This document shows positions 34,359 through 44,398 of a stretch of DNA of 64,000 bases, piece after piece. Below the pieces are notes generated by a model. It was not told the DNA's origin, did no database searches, and saw only the letters and a program-made list of their open reading frames with translations. Within the stretch, counting starts at the first letter, position 1, and each line of letters begins with the position of its first letter. This DNA comes from Methylopumilus universalis (GTDB lineage: Bacteria > Pseudomonadota > Gammaproteobacteria > Burkholderiales > Methylophilaceae): assembly GCF_006363895.1 (NCBI RefSeq), contig NZ_CP040953.1; one strand, written 5' to 3'. A program made the translations under genes and the position numbers.

Positions 34359-35879
34359 ATGGGCTTAGAAACATTAAATAATCTTGGAGTAAAACATCCA
34401 TTTAAGGCCAAATATGACAATTATATTGGCGGTAAATTTGTACCTCCAGTAGACGGCAAATACTTTGAAAATATTTCACCAGTCACCGGCAAAGTTTTTT
34501 GTGAGGTTGCACGTTCAAACGAAAAAGATATTAATTTGGCGCTAGATGCAGCGCATGCAGCCAAAGATGGCTGGGCTAAGAAGAGCCCTACTGAACGCGC
34601 AAATATCTTGATGCAAGTAGCAGACATCATGGAAAAAAATCTTTCAACGATTGCGATTGCTGAAACAATCGACAATGGCAAGCCTCTCCGTGAAACAACT
34701 TATGCTGACATTCCATTAGCGATCGATCACTTCAGATACTTTGCAAGCTGTGTAAGAGCGCAAGAAGGTAGTATCGGTGAAATCGATCACGAGACAATGG
34801 CTTATCATTTTCATGAGCCTTTAGGTGTTGTCGGACAAATTATTCCATGGAACTTCCCTATTCTTATGGCAGCCTGGAAATTAGCGCCTGCGATTGCTGC
34901 AGGTAATTGTGTAGTCATTAAACCAGCAGAACAAACACCTGTATCACTCCTAGTTGTGCTTGAGTTAGTAGGTCATCTCATCCCCCCTGGTGTATTAAAT
35001 ATTGTGAATGGTTTCGGTTTAGAAGCTGGTAAACCACTTGCAAGCTCGCCACGTATTGCAAAAATTGCATTCACAGGCGAAACATCAACAGGTCGATTGA
35101 TTATGCAATATGCATCACAAAATCTTATTCCAGTAACTTTAGAGCTTGGTGGTAAATCACCTAATATCTTCTTTGAAGATGTGATGGATAAAGATGACAA
35201 CTTCTTTGATAAAGCGCTAGAAGGCTTTACATTGTTTGCACTCAATCAAGGTGAAGTATGTACATGCCCTTCACGTGCCTTAATCCAAGAATCTATTTAC
35301 GATAAATTTATGGAGCGTGCACTTAAACGTGTTGCGGCAATCAAACAAGACAATCCCCTTGATATGACAACAATGATCGGCGCTCAAGCATCAAGTGAGC
35401 AAGTTGAAAAAATTATGTCTTATATGAAGATTGGTCAAGAAGAAGGCGCACAAATTCTCATCGGTGGTAATCGTAAAAAATTAAGTGGTGAACTCGCAGA
35501 AGGATATTACATTGAACCTACTGTATTCAAAGGTCATAACAAAATGCGTATTTTCCAAGAGGAAATTTTTGGACCTGTCGTTTCCGTTACAACATTTAAA
35601 GATGAAGATGAAGCGCTTGAAATTGCAAATGATACGCTCTATGGCTTAGGCTCAGGCGTATGGTCACGCAACGGCAATCGCGCATTTAGAATGGGCAAAG
35701 GCATTCAAGCAGGTCGTGTATGGACTAATTGCTACCATGCTTATCCTGCGCACGCAGCATTTGGTGGCTATAAACAATCAGGTATCGGTCGCGAAACACA
35801 CAAGATGATGCTTGATCACTACCAACAAACAAAGAATCTTTTAGTGAGCTACAGTGAAAATAAACTTGGTTTCTTTTAA
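34359..35879 (+). CDS. NAD-dependent aldehyde dehydrogenase (ExaC/AldB-like)
   Basis: Oxidises an aldehyde to the acid. The 506-residue protein has the family motifs: GQIIPWNFPILMAAWKLAPA near residue 160, LELGGKSPNIF with the general-base Glu near 260, the nucleophile Cys in NQGEVCTCPSR near 305, and EIFGPVVSV near 400. It most resembles acetaldehyde/ethanol-pathway enzymes that sit beside DUF779 genes. In a methylotroph the aldehyde could be acetaldehyde or another short aldehyde; that is inference. The start has a good AGGGG site. It is followed by a hairpin terminator that abuts the DUF779 gene. Confidence 0.93.
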   Translation: MGLETLNNLGVKHPFKAKYDNYIGGKFVPPVDGKYFENISPVTGKVFCEVARSNEKDINLALDAAHAAKDGWAKKSPTERANILMQVADIMEKNLSTIAIAETIDNGKPLRETTYADIPLAIDHFRYFASCVRAQEGSIGEIDHETMAYHFHEPLGVVGQIIPWNFPILMAAWKLAPAIAAGNCVVIKPAEQTPVSLLVVLELVGHLIPPGVLNIVNGFGLEAGKPLASSPRIAKIAFTGETSTGRLIMQYASQNLIPVTLELGGKSPNIFFEDVMDKDDNFFDKALEGFTLFALNQGEVCTCPSRALIQESIYDKFMERALKRVAAIKQDNPLDMTTMIGAQASSEQVEKIMSYMKIGQEEGAQILIGGNRKKLSGELAEGYYIEPTVFKGHNKMRIFQEEIFGPVVSVTTFKDEDEALEIANDTLYGLGSGVWSRNGNRAFRMGKGIQAGRVWTNCYHAYPAHAAFGGYKQSGIGRETHKMMLDHYQQTKNLLVSYSENKLGFF

Positions 35880-35900
35880 GATTCAATTTAACTAAAATCA

Positions 35901-35934
35901 AAGGCAGGACTTATACGTCTTGCCTTTCTTTTTT
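35901..35934 (+). terminator. Terminator hairpin after aldehyde dehydrogenase, touching the DUF779 start
   Basis: Arms AAGGCAGGAC (35901-35910) and GTCTTGCCTT (35917-35926) pair over 10 bp with one G-T, six-base loop, then TCTTTTTT (35927-35934). This is a typical intrinsic terminator, yet the ATG of the next gene begins at the very next base, so it may act as an attenuator. Confidence 0.75.
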
Positions 35935-36321
35935 ATGGAAAAAACTTTTACACGCATAGATACAACAGAAACTGCAAACACACTGATTGATTCTTTAAAG
36001 GAAAAATATGGTGAAATTATATTTCATCAATCAGGTGGCTGTTGTGATGGAAGCGCACCTATGTGTTATCCCAAGAGTGAATTTTATTTAGGCGGCTCAG
36101 ACGTTGAGGTTGGCATTACGCATGGCGTTCATTTTTATATGGGCGCTAGTCAATTCTCCTACTGGGAACACACACATTTAACGCTCGATGCCATACCAGG
36201 CAATGGTGGTCAGTTTTCACTAGAGAATGGAACAGGCATGCGCTTTATTATTCGGTCGCGTTTATATAGCGATGAAGAATGGGCGTATTTAAGCCAACAT
36301 CCTGTTAAACATTGCGGGTAA
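35935..36321 (+). CDS. DUF779 family protein, aldehyde dehydrogenase partner
   Basis: Protein of 128 residues from the ATG at 35935; a TTG at 35920 would add five residues (MPFFF) and has an AGGA site 11 bases before it, so either start is possible. The sequence carries a cysteine cluster SGGCCDGSAPMCYP (about residues 31-44) and a terminal HCG, plus VGITHGVHFYMG and GMRFIIRSRL. DUF779 proteins occur next to ExaC-type aldehyde dehydrogenases in many proteobacteria, which matches here, but their biochemical role is not established. The cysteines suggest metal binding; that is inference. Confidence 0.88.
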   Translation: MEKTFTRIDTTETANTLIDSLKEKYGEIIFHQSGGCCDGSAPMCYPKSEFYLGGSDVEVGITHGVHFYMGASQFSYWEHTHLTLDAIPGNGGQFSLENGTGMRFIIRSRLYSDEEWAYLSQHPVKHCG

Positions 36322-36338
36322 AAGGCGTTCCCTTAGGT

Positions 36339-36344
36339 TAAAAT
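36339..36344 (+). promoter_or_regulatory. Candidate -10 box for the SRP RNA gene
   Basis: TAAAAT (five of six) ends seven bases before the predicted 5' end of the 4.5S RNA. No good -35 was found at 17 bases; TTGCGG (36312-36317) is 21 bases away. Confidence 0.35.
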
Positions 36345-36351
36345 AATCAAT

Positions 36352-36446
36352 GGCGGGCCTCCCCGCATTGTAATTTAGCCAACCTGGTCAGATGCGGAAG
36401 CAAGCAGCCACAACTAAAGAAACAAGTGCCGGGGGTCTGGCTCGCC
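36352..36446 (+). ncRNA. ffs: Signal recognition particle RNA (4.5S, small bacterial type)
   Basis: About 95 nt forming one long hairpin: GGCGGGCC pairs with GGCTCGCC at the base. The apical region has CCTGGTCAGATGCGGAAGCAAGCAGCC, i.e. the GGAA tetraloop and the conserved asymmetric loop that binds Ffh. Compared with the common TCC-GGAA-GGA tip, this one reads TGC-GGAA-GCA, a compensatory pair. The place directly before dnaX is the usual one in proteobacteria. Confidence 0.93.
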
Positions 36447-36478
36447 TCTTATTAAATTGGATTGGTTAAAAATTATTC

Positions 36479-38131
<1,653 letters not shown>

Positions 38132-38142
38132 GGAGTCATCAT

Positions 38143-38451
38143 ATGATGAAAGGCGGCATGGGCAATTTAATGAAACAAGCGCAAATGATGCAAGCTAATA
38201 TGCAAAAAGCGCAAGATGAACTTGGGCTAATAGACGTTGAAGGTTTGGCAAGTAATGGGCTTGTTAAAATCGCTATTTCTTGCAAGCATCAAATTAAAAA
38301 AATATCGATCGATCCTTCTGTCATGAATGATCACGAAATGTTAGAAGATCTTCTCATTGTAGCTTTTAAAGATGCATTGCAAAAAATTGAACAAACTACC
38401 AATGCCAAGATGGGCAATATGTTGCCTCCTGGCATGAAATTACCTTTCTAA
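38143..38451 (+). CDS. ybaB: YbaB/EbfC family nucleoid-associated protein
   Basis: Small DNA-binding dimer of 102 residues that bends and coats DNA and is thought to help RecR or modulate expression. It has the N-terminal methionine/glutamine-rich helix (MKQAQMMQANMQKAQDEL), the central beta strand GLVKIAISCKHQIKKISI and the C-terminal GNMLPPGMKLPF typical of the family. It has an excellent AAGGAG site seven bases before the first ATG. It sits between dnaX and recR in the classical order, 11 bases after dnaX and nine before recR. Confidence 0.95.
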   Translation: MMKGGMGNLMKQAQMMQANMQKAQDELGLIDVEGLASNGLVKIAISCKHQIKKISIDPSVMNDHEMLEDLLIVAFKDALQKIEQTTNAKMGNMLPPGMKLPF

Positions 38452-38460
38452 ATTCATTGT

Positions 38461-39063
38461 ATGAAAAATACTGAAGCACTGGAACAGCTCGTTGATGCTT
38501 TAAGGTGCTTACCAGGTATTGGCCCTAAATCAGCTTTACGTATGGCTTATCATCTTCTGCAGCACAATAGAAAAGGTGCCTCGCAACTCTCAAGCGCTAT
38601 TGCTAATGCAATCGAATTAGTTGGTCACTGCTCACATTGTAATAACTTTTCTGAAGAAGTGATTTGTTCACTTTGCTCATCGAAAGATCGTGATCCATCC
38701 ATACTCTGCGTGATCGAAATGCCAAGTGATCTCATGATGTTAGAACAAACGCATTCCTATAACGGCATGTATTTTATTTTAATGGGCAAGCTCTCACCTT
38801 TAGATGGTATTGGCCCTAAAGACATTCATTTAGACAGGCTTTTAAAACGTCTTGATGCTGGAATTGTTAAAGAAGTAATCTTAGCGAATAATTTTACGGT
38901 CAGTGGAGATGCGACAGCCCACTATGTCACTGAGCTCCTTAAAGCACGTGGTATTCGGTTAAGTCGAATAGCAAGAGGTTTGCCCATGGGTGGTGAAATT
39001 GAATACGTGGATAGTGGGACTCTTGCTCAGGCAATGATTGAACGTAAAATAATTAAGGACTGA
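38461..39063 (+). CDS. recR: Recombination mediator RecR
   Basis: Works with RecO and RecF to load RecA at gaps. The 200 residues show the helix-hairpin-helix (CLPGIGPKSALRMAYHLL, about 17-34), the C4 zinc finger (CSHCNNFSEEVICSLC, about 58-73) and the Toprim domain starting ILCVIEMPSDLMMLE. Length is standard. Its last 11 bases overlap the end of convergent gph, leaving no space for a terminator. Confidence 0.97.
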   Translation: MKNTEALEQLVDALRCLPGIGPKSALRMAYHLLQHNRKGASQLSSAIANAIELVGHCSHCNNFSEEVICSLCSSKDRDPSILCVIEMPSDLMMLEQTHSYNGMYFILMGKLSPLDGIGPKDIHLDRLLKRLDAGIVKEVILANNFTVSGDATAHYVTELLKARGIRLSRIARGLPMGGEIEYVDSGTLAQAMIERKIIKD

Positions 39064-39703
39064 GATAGCTTAAGAGATCAGACGGCTTATCAATAATGTG
39101 CTGAGCGTTCCAAGTGTTTGCATCATCCCCTGCTTCTAAATAACCGTATCGTGCCACTATACTTACCATACCTGCATCATTTGCTGCCATGACATCGCGC
39201 CTATCATCGCCTAAATAAATAATGTCAGATGGCTCTATTGAGAGGAGTTGTGATGCTTTAAGAAGTCCTTCGGGTGAGGGTTTGGGGACGCTCACCTCAT
39301 CACCTGCAATCAGACATTCTGTACTTGATAAAAGTGGATGAGAAGCCACCAGAGGCTGTGCAAATTTCTTTGCTTTATTTGTGACAATACCCCAGGATAT
39401 TTCTCTAAAATTTAAAGTATTAATCAAATCTTCAATACCTTCCATACATTGCACATTTTGATTAAAAACTTCTTTATAAATATCTAAAAATTCTTGCACA
39501 CGAGCATCATAAGCAGGATCATTTTTATCCATATCAAAACCAGCTTTAAGTAAACCTGCCGCACCATGGGAAGCAAAAGGACGGCCTACCAAAAAAGGGA
39601 TGGGCGGTAAATTATACTGTTGTCTTAATTGATTAAGTGCTCCTACAAGTTGTGGTGCGCTATCAATCAAAGTACCATCTAAGTCAAATAGTACAGCTTT
39701 CAT
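39053..39703 (-). CDS. gph: Phosphoglycolate phosphatase-like HAD hydrolase
   Basis: Dephosphorylates 2-phosphoglycolate, a by-product of DNA repair or of oxygenase side reactions. The 216-residue HAD protein has the nucleophile motif DLDGTLID (D7, D9), motif II VTNK, motif III with VPKPSPEG and motif IV YLGDDRRD. The start overlaps the ubiG stop as ATGA, the gph-after-ubiG order common in this class. HAD substrates are hard to tell by eye, so the exact substrate rests on context. Confidence 0.88.
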   Translation of the reverse strand: MKAVLFDLDGTLIDSAPQLVGALNQLRQQYNLPPIPFLVGRPFASHGAAGLLKAGFDMDKNDPAYDARVQEFLDIYKEVFNQNVQCMEGIEDLINTLNFREISWGIVTNKAKKFAQPLVASHPLLSSTECLIAGDEVSVPKPSPEGLLKASQLLSIEPSDIIYLGDDRRDVMAANDAGMVSIVARYGYLEAGDDANTWNAQHIIDKPSDLLSYLSP

Positions 39704-40425
39704 GATGAATCTTTTGCAACTTCAATAAGATAATTCACCGAAACATCATCGCCTAACTTATACACATCTGTGATGGGGTTATAAGTCATACCTTTTAAAG
39801 TCACAATCGTTAAATCTTGCTGCCGACACCAAGAAATGAGTTCAGAAGGTTTAATAAATTTTTCGTAATCGTGCGTGCCACGTGGTAATAATTTAAGAAT
39901 ATATTCAGCACCAATGACTGCAAACAAATAAGCTTTTATATTGCGATTAATAGTTGACATAAAAAGCGTGCCACCTGGCTTTAAAAGTTTTGCGCATAAA
40001 GATACAACAGCCGAGGGCTCTGGGACATGCTCTAACATTTCCATACATGTAATCACATCAAAAATAGGCTTATGTTTTGACGTAAACGTCTCTAGGGAAG
40101 TGCATTGATAATCGATATCTAATTTTGTCTGAAGCGCGTGAAGTTTTGCAATATTGATCACTTTCTCACCCATATCAATCCCTGTGACATCCGCACCTAG
40201 ATTTGCCATGGATTCAGAAAGAATACCTCCGCCGCAACCGACATCGAGCACTTTTTTATTCTTTAAGTTTATTTTTTCATGAATAAAATTAAGACGAAGA
40301 GGATTGATGTCGTGAAGTGGTTTAAATTCACTCGTCTTATCCCACCATTTGTGAGCAAGCTCATTAAATTTAGCGACTTCTTCTTCTGAAACGTTTATAC
40401 GTTTTGTTTTAGCTTGAGTTGCCAT
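39700..40425 (-). CDS. ubiG: Ubiquinone biosynthesis O-methyltransferase
   Basis: Carries out both O-methylations of ubiquinone synthesis. The 241 residues begin with EEEVAKFNELAHKWWD, the family hallmark (FxxxAxxWWD), followed by the SAM loop VLDVGCGGGILSE (about residues 60-72), CMEMLEHVPEP and PGGTLFMSTINRN. The gene starts 31 bases inside the upstream mtaD reading frame; the ATG used is the only one before the conserved block. gph follows with an ATGA overlap. Confidence 0.95.
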   Translation of the reverse strand: MATQAKTKRINVSEEEVAKFNELAHKWWDKTSEFKPLHDINPLRLNFIHEKINLKNKKVLDVGCGGGILSESMANLGADVTGIDMGEKVINIAKLHALQTKLDIDYQCTSLETFTSKHKPIFDVITCMEMLEHVPEPSAVVSLCAKLLKPGGTLFMSTINRNIKAYLFAVIGAEYILKLLPRGTHDYEKFIKPSELISWCRQQDLTIVTLKGMTYNPITDVYKLGDDVSVNYLIEVAKDSS

Positions 40426-41729
40426 CTTAGCGCTATATCCTTACATGTTTGAACATCAATAGATGTGAGATGTCCTTCTTCGTATTGCAATAAACCATTG
40501 ACCCATACATGACTAACTTCTTCTCGGGTGGCTGCATAAACTAAGTGGCTCATGGGGTCATACATCGGCAATGTAGATATGTGATCCATATTAAATACTG
40601 TCAAGTCTGCGAGCTTTCCTTTTTCAATCGAACCAATACAGTCTTCAAGTCCAAGTGCTTTTGCACCATTAATAGTGACCATTTCTAAAGATGTTTTAGC
40701 ATCAAGTATCGCAGGGTTTTTTGTCATGCCTTTAGCAAGCAAAGATGCTAATTGCATATCGTGCAATACGTCTTGCTTATTATTGCTGGCACTTCCGTCT
40801 GTACCAATACATACATTAATATGGTTTTTTTGTAACGCTTCAATATGAGCGATACCACTCCCTAATTTTAAATTGGATGTCGGACAATGAATGACAGATG
40901 CAGACTCTTTTGATAGCGTGTTTAAATCTTCATCGTTCAGATAAACAGCATGCACAGCCATAAATTGTGGGCTCAGAATCCCAAGACGATTCAGTCTCTC
41001 AATGGGTCTTAGTTGATATTCCTTTAGACTACTATTGATCTCATGTTCCGTTTCATGCACATGCATATGAATCGTAAGATTGAGTTGATTCGCATAGGTT
41101 ACGACTTGATTTAATGTTTTATCTGAGACTGAATAGGGAGCGTGAGGAGCTAGGCTTGATGTGATAAGATTTTCATCACGCCAGCCATCTCTAGCTTCAA
41201 GCCCTTTCATTAAATAATCCTCTCCGTCATTCGCGTAATTAGAGGGGTAATCCATTACAAAAAGACCGATGTTAGCTCTCATACCAGTTTGCTTAATCGC
41301 GCGAGAGGCTGCCTCGGGATAAAAATACATTTCATTAAATGTAGTGATCCCACTCTTTAACATTTCAGCGCATGCAATCAATGTCCCGTCATGGACAAAA
41401 TCAGGTGTGACCCATTTTTTTTCAAGCGGCCAAATAGAGTCATTAAGCCATGTATCAAGGGGTTGATCGTCGGCAAACCCTCTAAATAAATTCATCGCAG
41501 CATGTGTATGCGCATTTATAAGACCAGGCGTAACGATATGATGATGAAGCTGAAAGTGTTGATTGGTTTGATAAAGGGATGCGACTTTTTTTGTTTCTAT
41601 TACATCAATGATTCGATTCTCATCAATAATAATCGAATGATCTTCGAGTACTGTATTCTGGGGTCTCACGGGACAAATCCATTTGGCAGAAATAATCGTG
41701 CTGACAAGCTGGATACGAGTATCTGTCAT
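40395..41729 (-). CDS. mtaD: Methylthioadenosine/S-adenosylhomocysteine deaminase-type amidohydrolase
   Basis: TRZ/ATZ-family metal-dependent deaminase of 444 residues. Metal ligands are visible in NAHTHAAMNLFRG (near residue 70), HMHVHETEHE (near 220) and IGTDGSASNNKQDVL (near 310). The likely reaction is deamination of S-adenosylhomocysteine or methylthioadenosine, which would remove the by-product of methyltransferases such as its neighbour UbiG. The group is broad, so the exact substrate is inferred. It lies six bases after purA and overlaps ubiG by 31 bases. Confidence 0.85.
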   Translation of the reverse strand: MTDTRIQLVSTIISAKWICPVRPQNTVLEDHSIIIDENRIIDVIETKKVASLYQTNQHFQLHHHIVTPGLINAHTHAAMNLFRGFADDQPLDTWLNDSIWPLEKKWVTPDFVHDGTLIACAEMLKSGITTFNEMYFYPEAASRAIKQTGMRANIGLFVMDYPSNYANDGEDYLMKGLEARDGWRDENLITSSLAPHAPYSVSDKTLNQVVTYANQLNLTIHMHVHETEHEINSSLKEYQLRPIERLNRLGILSPQFMAVHAVYLNDEDLNTLSKESASVIHCPTSNLKLGSGIAHIEALQKNHINVCIGTDGSASNNKQDVLHDMQLASLLAKGMTKNPAILDAKTSLEMVTINGAKALGLEDCIGSIEKGKLADLTVFNMDHISTLPMYDPMSHLVYAATREEVSHVWVNGLLQYEEGHLTSIDVQTCKDIALRWQLKLKQNV

Positions 41730-41735
41730 GAGCTA

Positions 41736-43049
41736 TTATTCGAAGGGGTGTTTAAGGACGATCGTTTCATCACGCTCAGGACCGGTCGATACAACATGAA
41801 TCGGCACTTCGCATAATTTTTCTAGTGTCTTGAGGTATAGCTGCGCGTTCTTCGGGAGATCATCCATCGATTTAATGCCAAAGGTACTTTCGTCCCAACC
41901 ATCGACTTCAATAAAAATAGGTTTACAACGCTCTACTTGATCAGCACCCAAAGGTAGAAGATCAATTTTTTTACCATCTAATTCATAGCCCACACAGATA
42001 CGAATTTTTTTAATGCCATCTAAAACATCAAGTTTGGTGATACATAGACCTGTGAGACTATTAATCATCGCGGAGCGTTTTAATGCAGCTGCATCAAACC
42101 AACCGCAACGTCTTTTTCGTTTAGTCACTGTACCAATTTCCTTACCTCTGGTTGACATTTGATAGCCTGGTGTCCCTTGAGTTTCTATATCAAGCTCACT
42201 CGGAAAAGGTCCACCTCCGACTCGAGTCGTATAAGCTTTTGTAATACCTAAAATATAATGCAACATATGCGGACCCACACCAGCACCTGCTGCTGCCTGA
42301 CCTGACACGCAATTTGAAGAAGTGACATAAGGATAAGTCCCGTGATCAATGTCTAGAAGTGAACCTTGCGCGCCTTCAAATAATAAATTCTTATTTTTGG
42401 CATTGGCTTCATAAAGTTTCTGTGATACATCAGCAAGGAAAGGTTTTATTTTTTCTGCATGCGACATAGAAAGATCAAATTGCTCATTAACATCAATCGG
42501 ATCTTTTTTTAAATAATGCTGCAAGACAAAGTTATGGTAATCCATGACTTCAGCAAGTTTATTTTTAAAATTATCTGGATTCAGTAAATCGTAAACACGA
42601 AGCGAACGACGAGCCACCTTATCTTCGTAAGCAGGCCCAATACCTTTACCTGTGGTACCGATTTTAGCTTCACGCATCGCTTCTCGACCCTGGTCGAGTG
42701 CTATATGATGTTTTAAGATTAGAGGGCAGCCTGGACTTACAAATAAACGACTTTTAACTTCAATGCCATCGGCTTCGAGCGTCTTGATTTCGTGAAGCAA
42801 GTGCTCAATATCGAGCACGACACCATTACCAATAAAGCAATCTACATTTTTACGAATAATGCCTGAGGGTACTAAATTTAGTTTATATTCTTTTTGGCTT
42901 GAGCCTTGGCCAATGACTAATGTATGACCTGCATTATGTCCGCCCTGAAAACGAACGACACCTTCTGCGTGATCGGTCAGCCAATCGACAATTTTACCTT
43001 TACCTTCATCACCCCATTGTGTACCAATGACTACTAAATTTTTTGCCAT
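41736..43049 (-). CDS. purA: Adenylosuccinate synthetase
   Basis: GTP-dependent conversion of IMP and aspartate to adenylosuccinate, first committed step to AMP. The 437 residues begin VVIGTQWGDEGKGKIVDWL (catalytic Asp and the GDEGKGK loop), then GHNAGHTLV with the catalytic His, and GTVTKRKRRCGWFD near residue 300. Length fits. It follows hisZ with six bases between, the standard betaproteobacterial order. Confidence 0.98.
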   Translation of the reverse strand: MAKNLVVIGTQWGDEGKGKIVDWLTDHAEGVVRFQGGHNAGHTLVIGQGSSQKEYKLNLVPSGIIRKNVDCFIGNGVVLDIEHLLHEIKTLEADGIEVKSRLFVSPGCPLILKHHIALDQGREAMREAKIGTTGKGIGPAYEDKVARRSLRVYDLLNPDNFKNKLAEVMDYHNFVLQHYLKKDPIDVNEQFDLSMSHAEKIKPFLADVSQKLYEANAKNKNLLFEGAQGSLLDIDHGTYPYVTSSNCVSGQAAAGAGVGPHMLHYILGITKAYTTRVGGGPFPSELDIETQGTPGYQMSTRGKEIGTVTKRKRRCGWFDAAALKRSAMINSLTGLCITKLDVLDGIKKIRICVGYELDGKKIDLLPLGADQVERCKPIFIEVDGWDESTFGIKSMDDLPKNAQLYLKTLEKLCEVPIHVVSTGPERDETIVLKHPFE

Positions 43050-43055
43050 CTTAAA

Positions 43056-44207
43056 TTAAACCGTTTTAACTTTCCACGCTTTGCCAGCGTCTTGAATTAA
43101 TATGCGATCACAATTATTTTGTTTAGCGTTCATATCACCAAATAAATCAATGGCGACTATTTCGCCTTGTTGGCGAAGTGATTCAATAGCATTTTGTAAT
43201 TCACGCTCGCTCCCTTGGGGCGCTAGAATTGCTTTCGCTTTTTTCCCATTAGGGAATAAAGTGACAATATTTTTTAAATCCATCGTAAAACCTGTGGCTG
43301 GTCGGTTACGACCAAATGATGCGCCAATATTGTCATAGCGACCACCTAATGCAATGGGTGAATAACACTGATCTGCATATACTGAAAACACTAAACCATT
43401 GTGATACTGGTAGCCACGAATATCACTCAAGTCATATGACACTTTAATCTGATTGTTTTTTAAAGCCTGATCAAGTTGGTTTAAAAATTGCAGCGCACTT
43501 TTAATAGCCTGATCTTGTGGCAATAATTTCTCAGCTTCTTTTAGAACATTGACATCACCATAAAGACTCACTAATTCAATGAGTGCATCTCGATTTTTTT
43601 TATCTAATGATTTAGTTAAACCAATCACTTCTGATTTATCTTTTTTCTGCATCGCTTGATACAAAAGATCAAGTTGATCACGTTCCATATTGGACGATGC
43701 GATTAAGGACGCAAAAATATCAAGGTGATTAAAATCAATTACTGGATTTTGAATACCGATGGTACTCAGTGTTTTAATTAAAAGCGTTTGTATTTCAAGA
43801 TCAGCTTCGATACCTTTAAACCCATAGAGCTCAGCTCCAATTTGGAATGGCTCTCTTGACTGAAGAAAGCTGGCTGGCTTTGTTCTTAACACCGAGCCTG
43901 CGTAAGACAATCTTGTGACTTCATCATTTTGAATAAGGTGTGCATCAATACGTGCGACCTGAGGTGTGATATCAGCGCGAACACCCATAAGTCTTCCTGT
44001 CAACTGATCAACAACTTTAAATGTATCCAGATCCATATCCTGGCCATTGCCATTTAAGGATTCAATGTATTCCAACATAGGAGGAATAACATATAAATAT
44101 CCGTGCGTTTGATAGAGATCAAGAATAGAGCGTCTTAATGACTCGAGATAGACTGCTTCATCGGGAAGCATGTCTTCAACATAATCTGGGAGTGTCCATT
44201 GATTCAT
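43056..44207 (-). CDS. hisZ: ATP phosphoribosyltransferase regulatory subunit
   Basis: HisS-like protein without synthetase activity that forms the first enzyme of histidine synthesis together with the short form of HisG, located elsewhere. The 383 residues keep the class II core (PPMLEYIESL, VRADITPQVARIDAHL, GGRYDNIG) but lack the anticodon-binding domain of true HisRS. A genuine hisS is present at 59.0-60.3 kb, which supports the regulatory role. It sits between the DUF2065 gene and purA, as is usual here. Confidence 0.93.
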   Translation of the reverse strand: MNQWTLPDYVEDMLPDEAVYLESLRRSILDLYQTHGYLYVIPPMLEYIESLNGNGQDMDLDTFKVVDQLTGRLMGVRADITPQVARIDAHLIQNDEVTRLSYAGSVLRTKPASFLQSREPFQIGAELYGFKGIEADLEIQTLLIKTLSTIGIQNPVIDFNHLDIFASLIASSNMERDQLDLLYQAMQKKDKSEVIGLTKSLDKKNRDALIELVSLYGDVNVLKEAEKLLPQDQAIKSALQFLNQLDQALKNNQIKVSYDLSDIRGYQYHNGLVFSVYADQCYSPIALGGRYDNIGASFGRNRPATGFTMDLKNIVTLFPNGKKAKAILAPQGSERELQNAIESLRQQGEIVAIDLFGDMNAKQNNCDRILIQDAGKAWKVKTV

Positions 44208-44210
44208 CAG

Positions 44211-44396
44211 CTAGCGGCCTAAAAATAAAAAAATTAATCCTAGTGAAAAAGATATCAAACCCATAAAACGAATCTGACCACCCTTCATGGTAATCATTTT
44301 TCTGAAAGTATTACGCCAACCCTCTGGAAAAAATAAGGGCATGAGACCTTCTAAAATCAACATAAGACCAAAAGATGAAAAAAACCAACTTTTCAT
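44211..44396 (-). CDS. DUF2065 small inner-membrane protein (YjeT-like)
   Basis: Sixty-one residues with two membrane segments (about 5-22 and 42-59) linked by a short basic loop (PEGWRNTFRKMITMKGGQIR). The sequence FGLMLILEGLMPLFFPEGWR is characteristic of DUF2065. It sits two bases after hflC and three before hisZ, the same place as yjeT after hflC in E. coli. The function is not established. The conserved position suggests a link to the HflKC membrane complex. Confidence 0.85.
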   Translation of the reverse strand: MKSWFFSSFGLMLILEGLMPLFFPEGWRNTFRKMITMKGGQIRFMGLISFSLGLIFLFLGR

Positions 44397-44398
44397 GG

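Noticed and set aside
43056..44207. A second histidyl-tRNA synthetase
   Set aside because: It lacks the anticodon-binding domain and lies before purA in the standard hisZ position; a full hisS is present at 59.0-60.3 kb.
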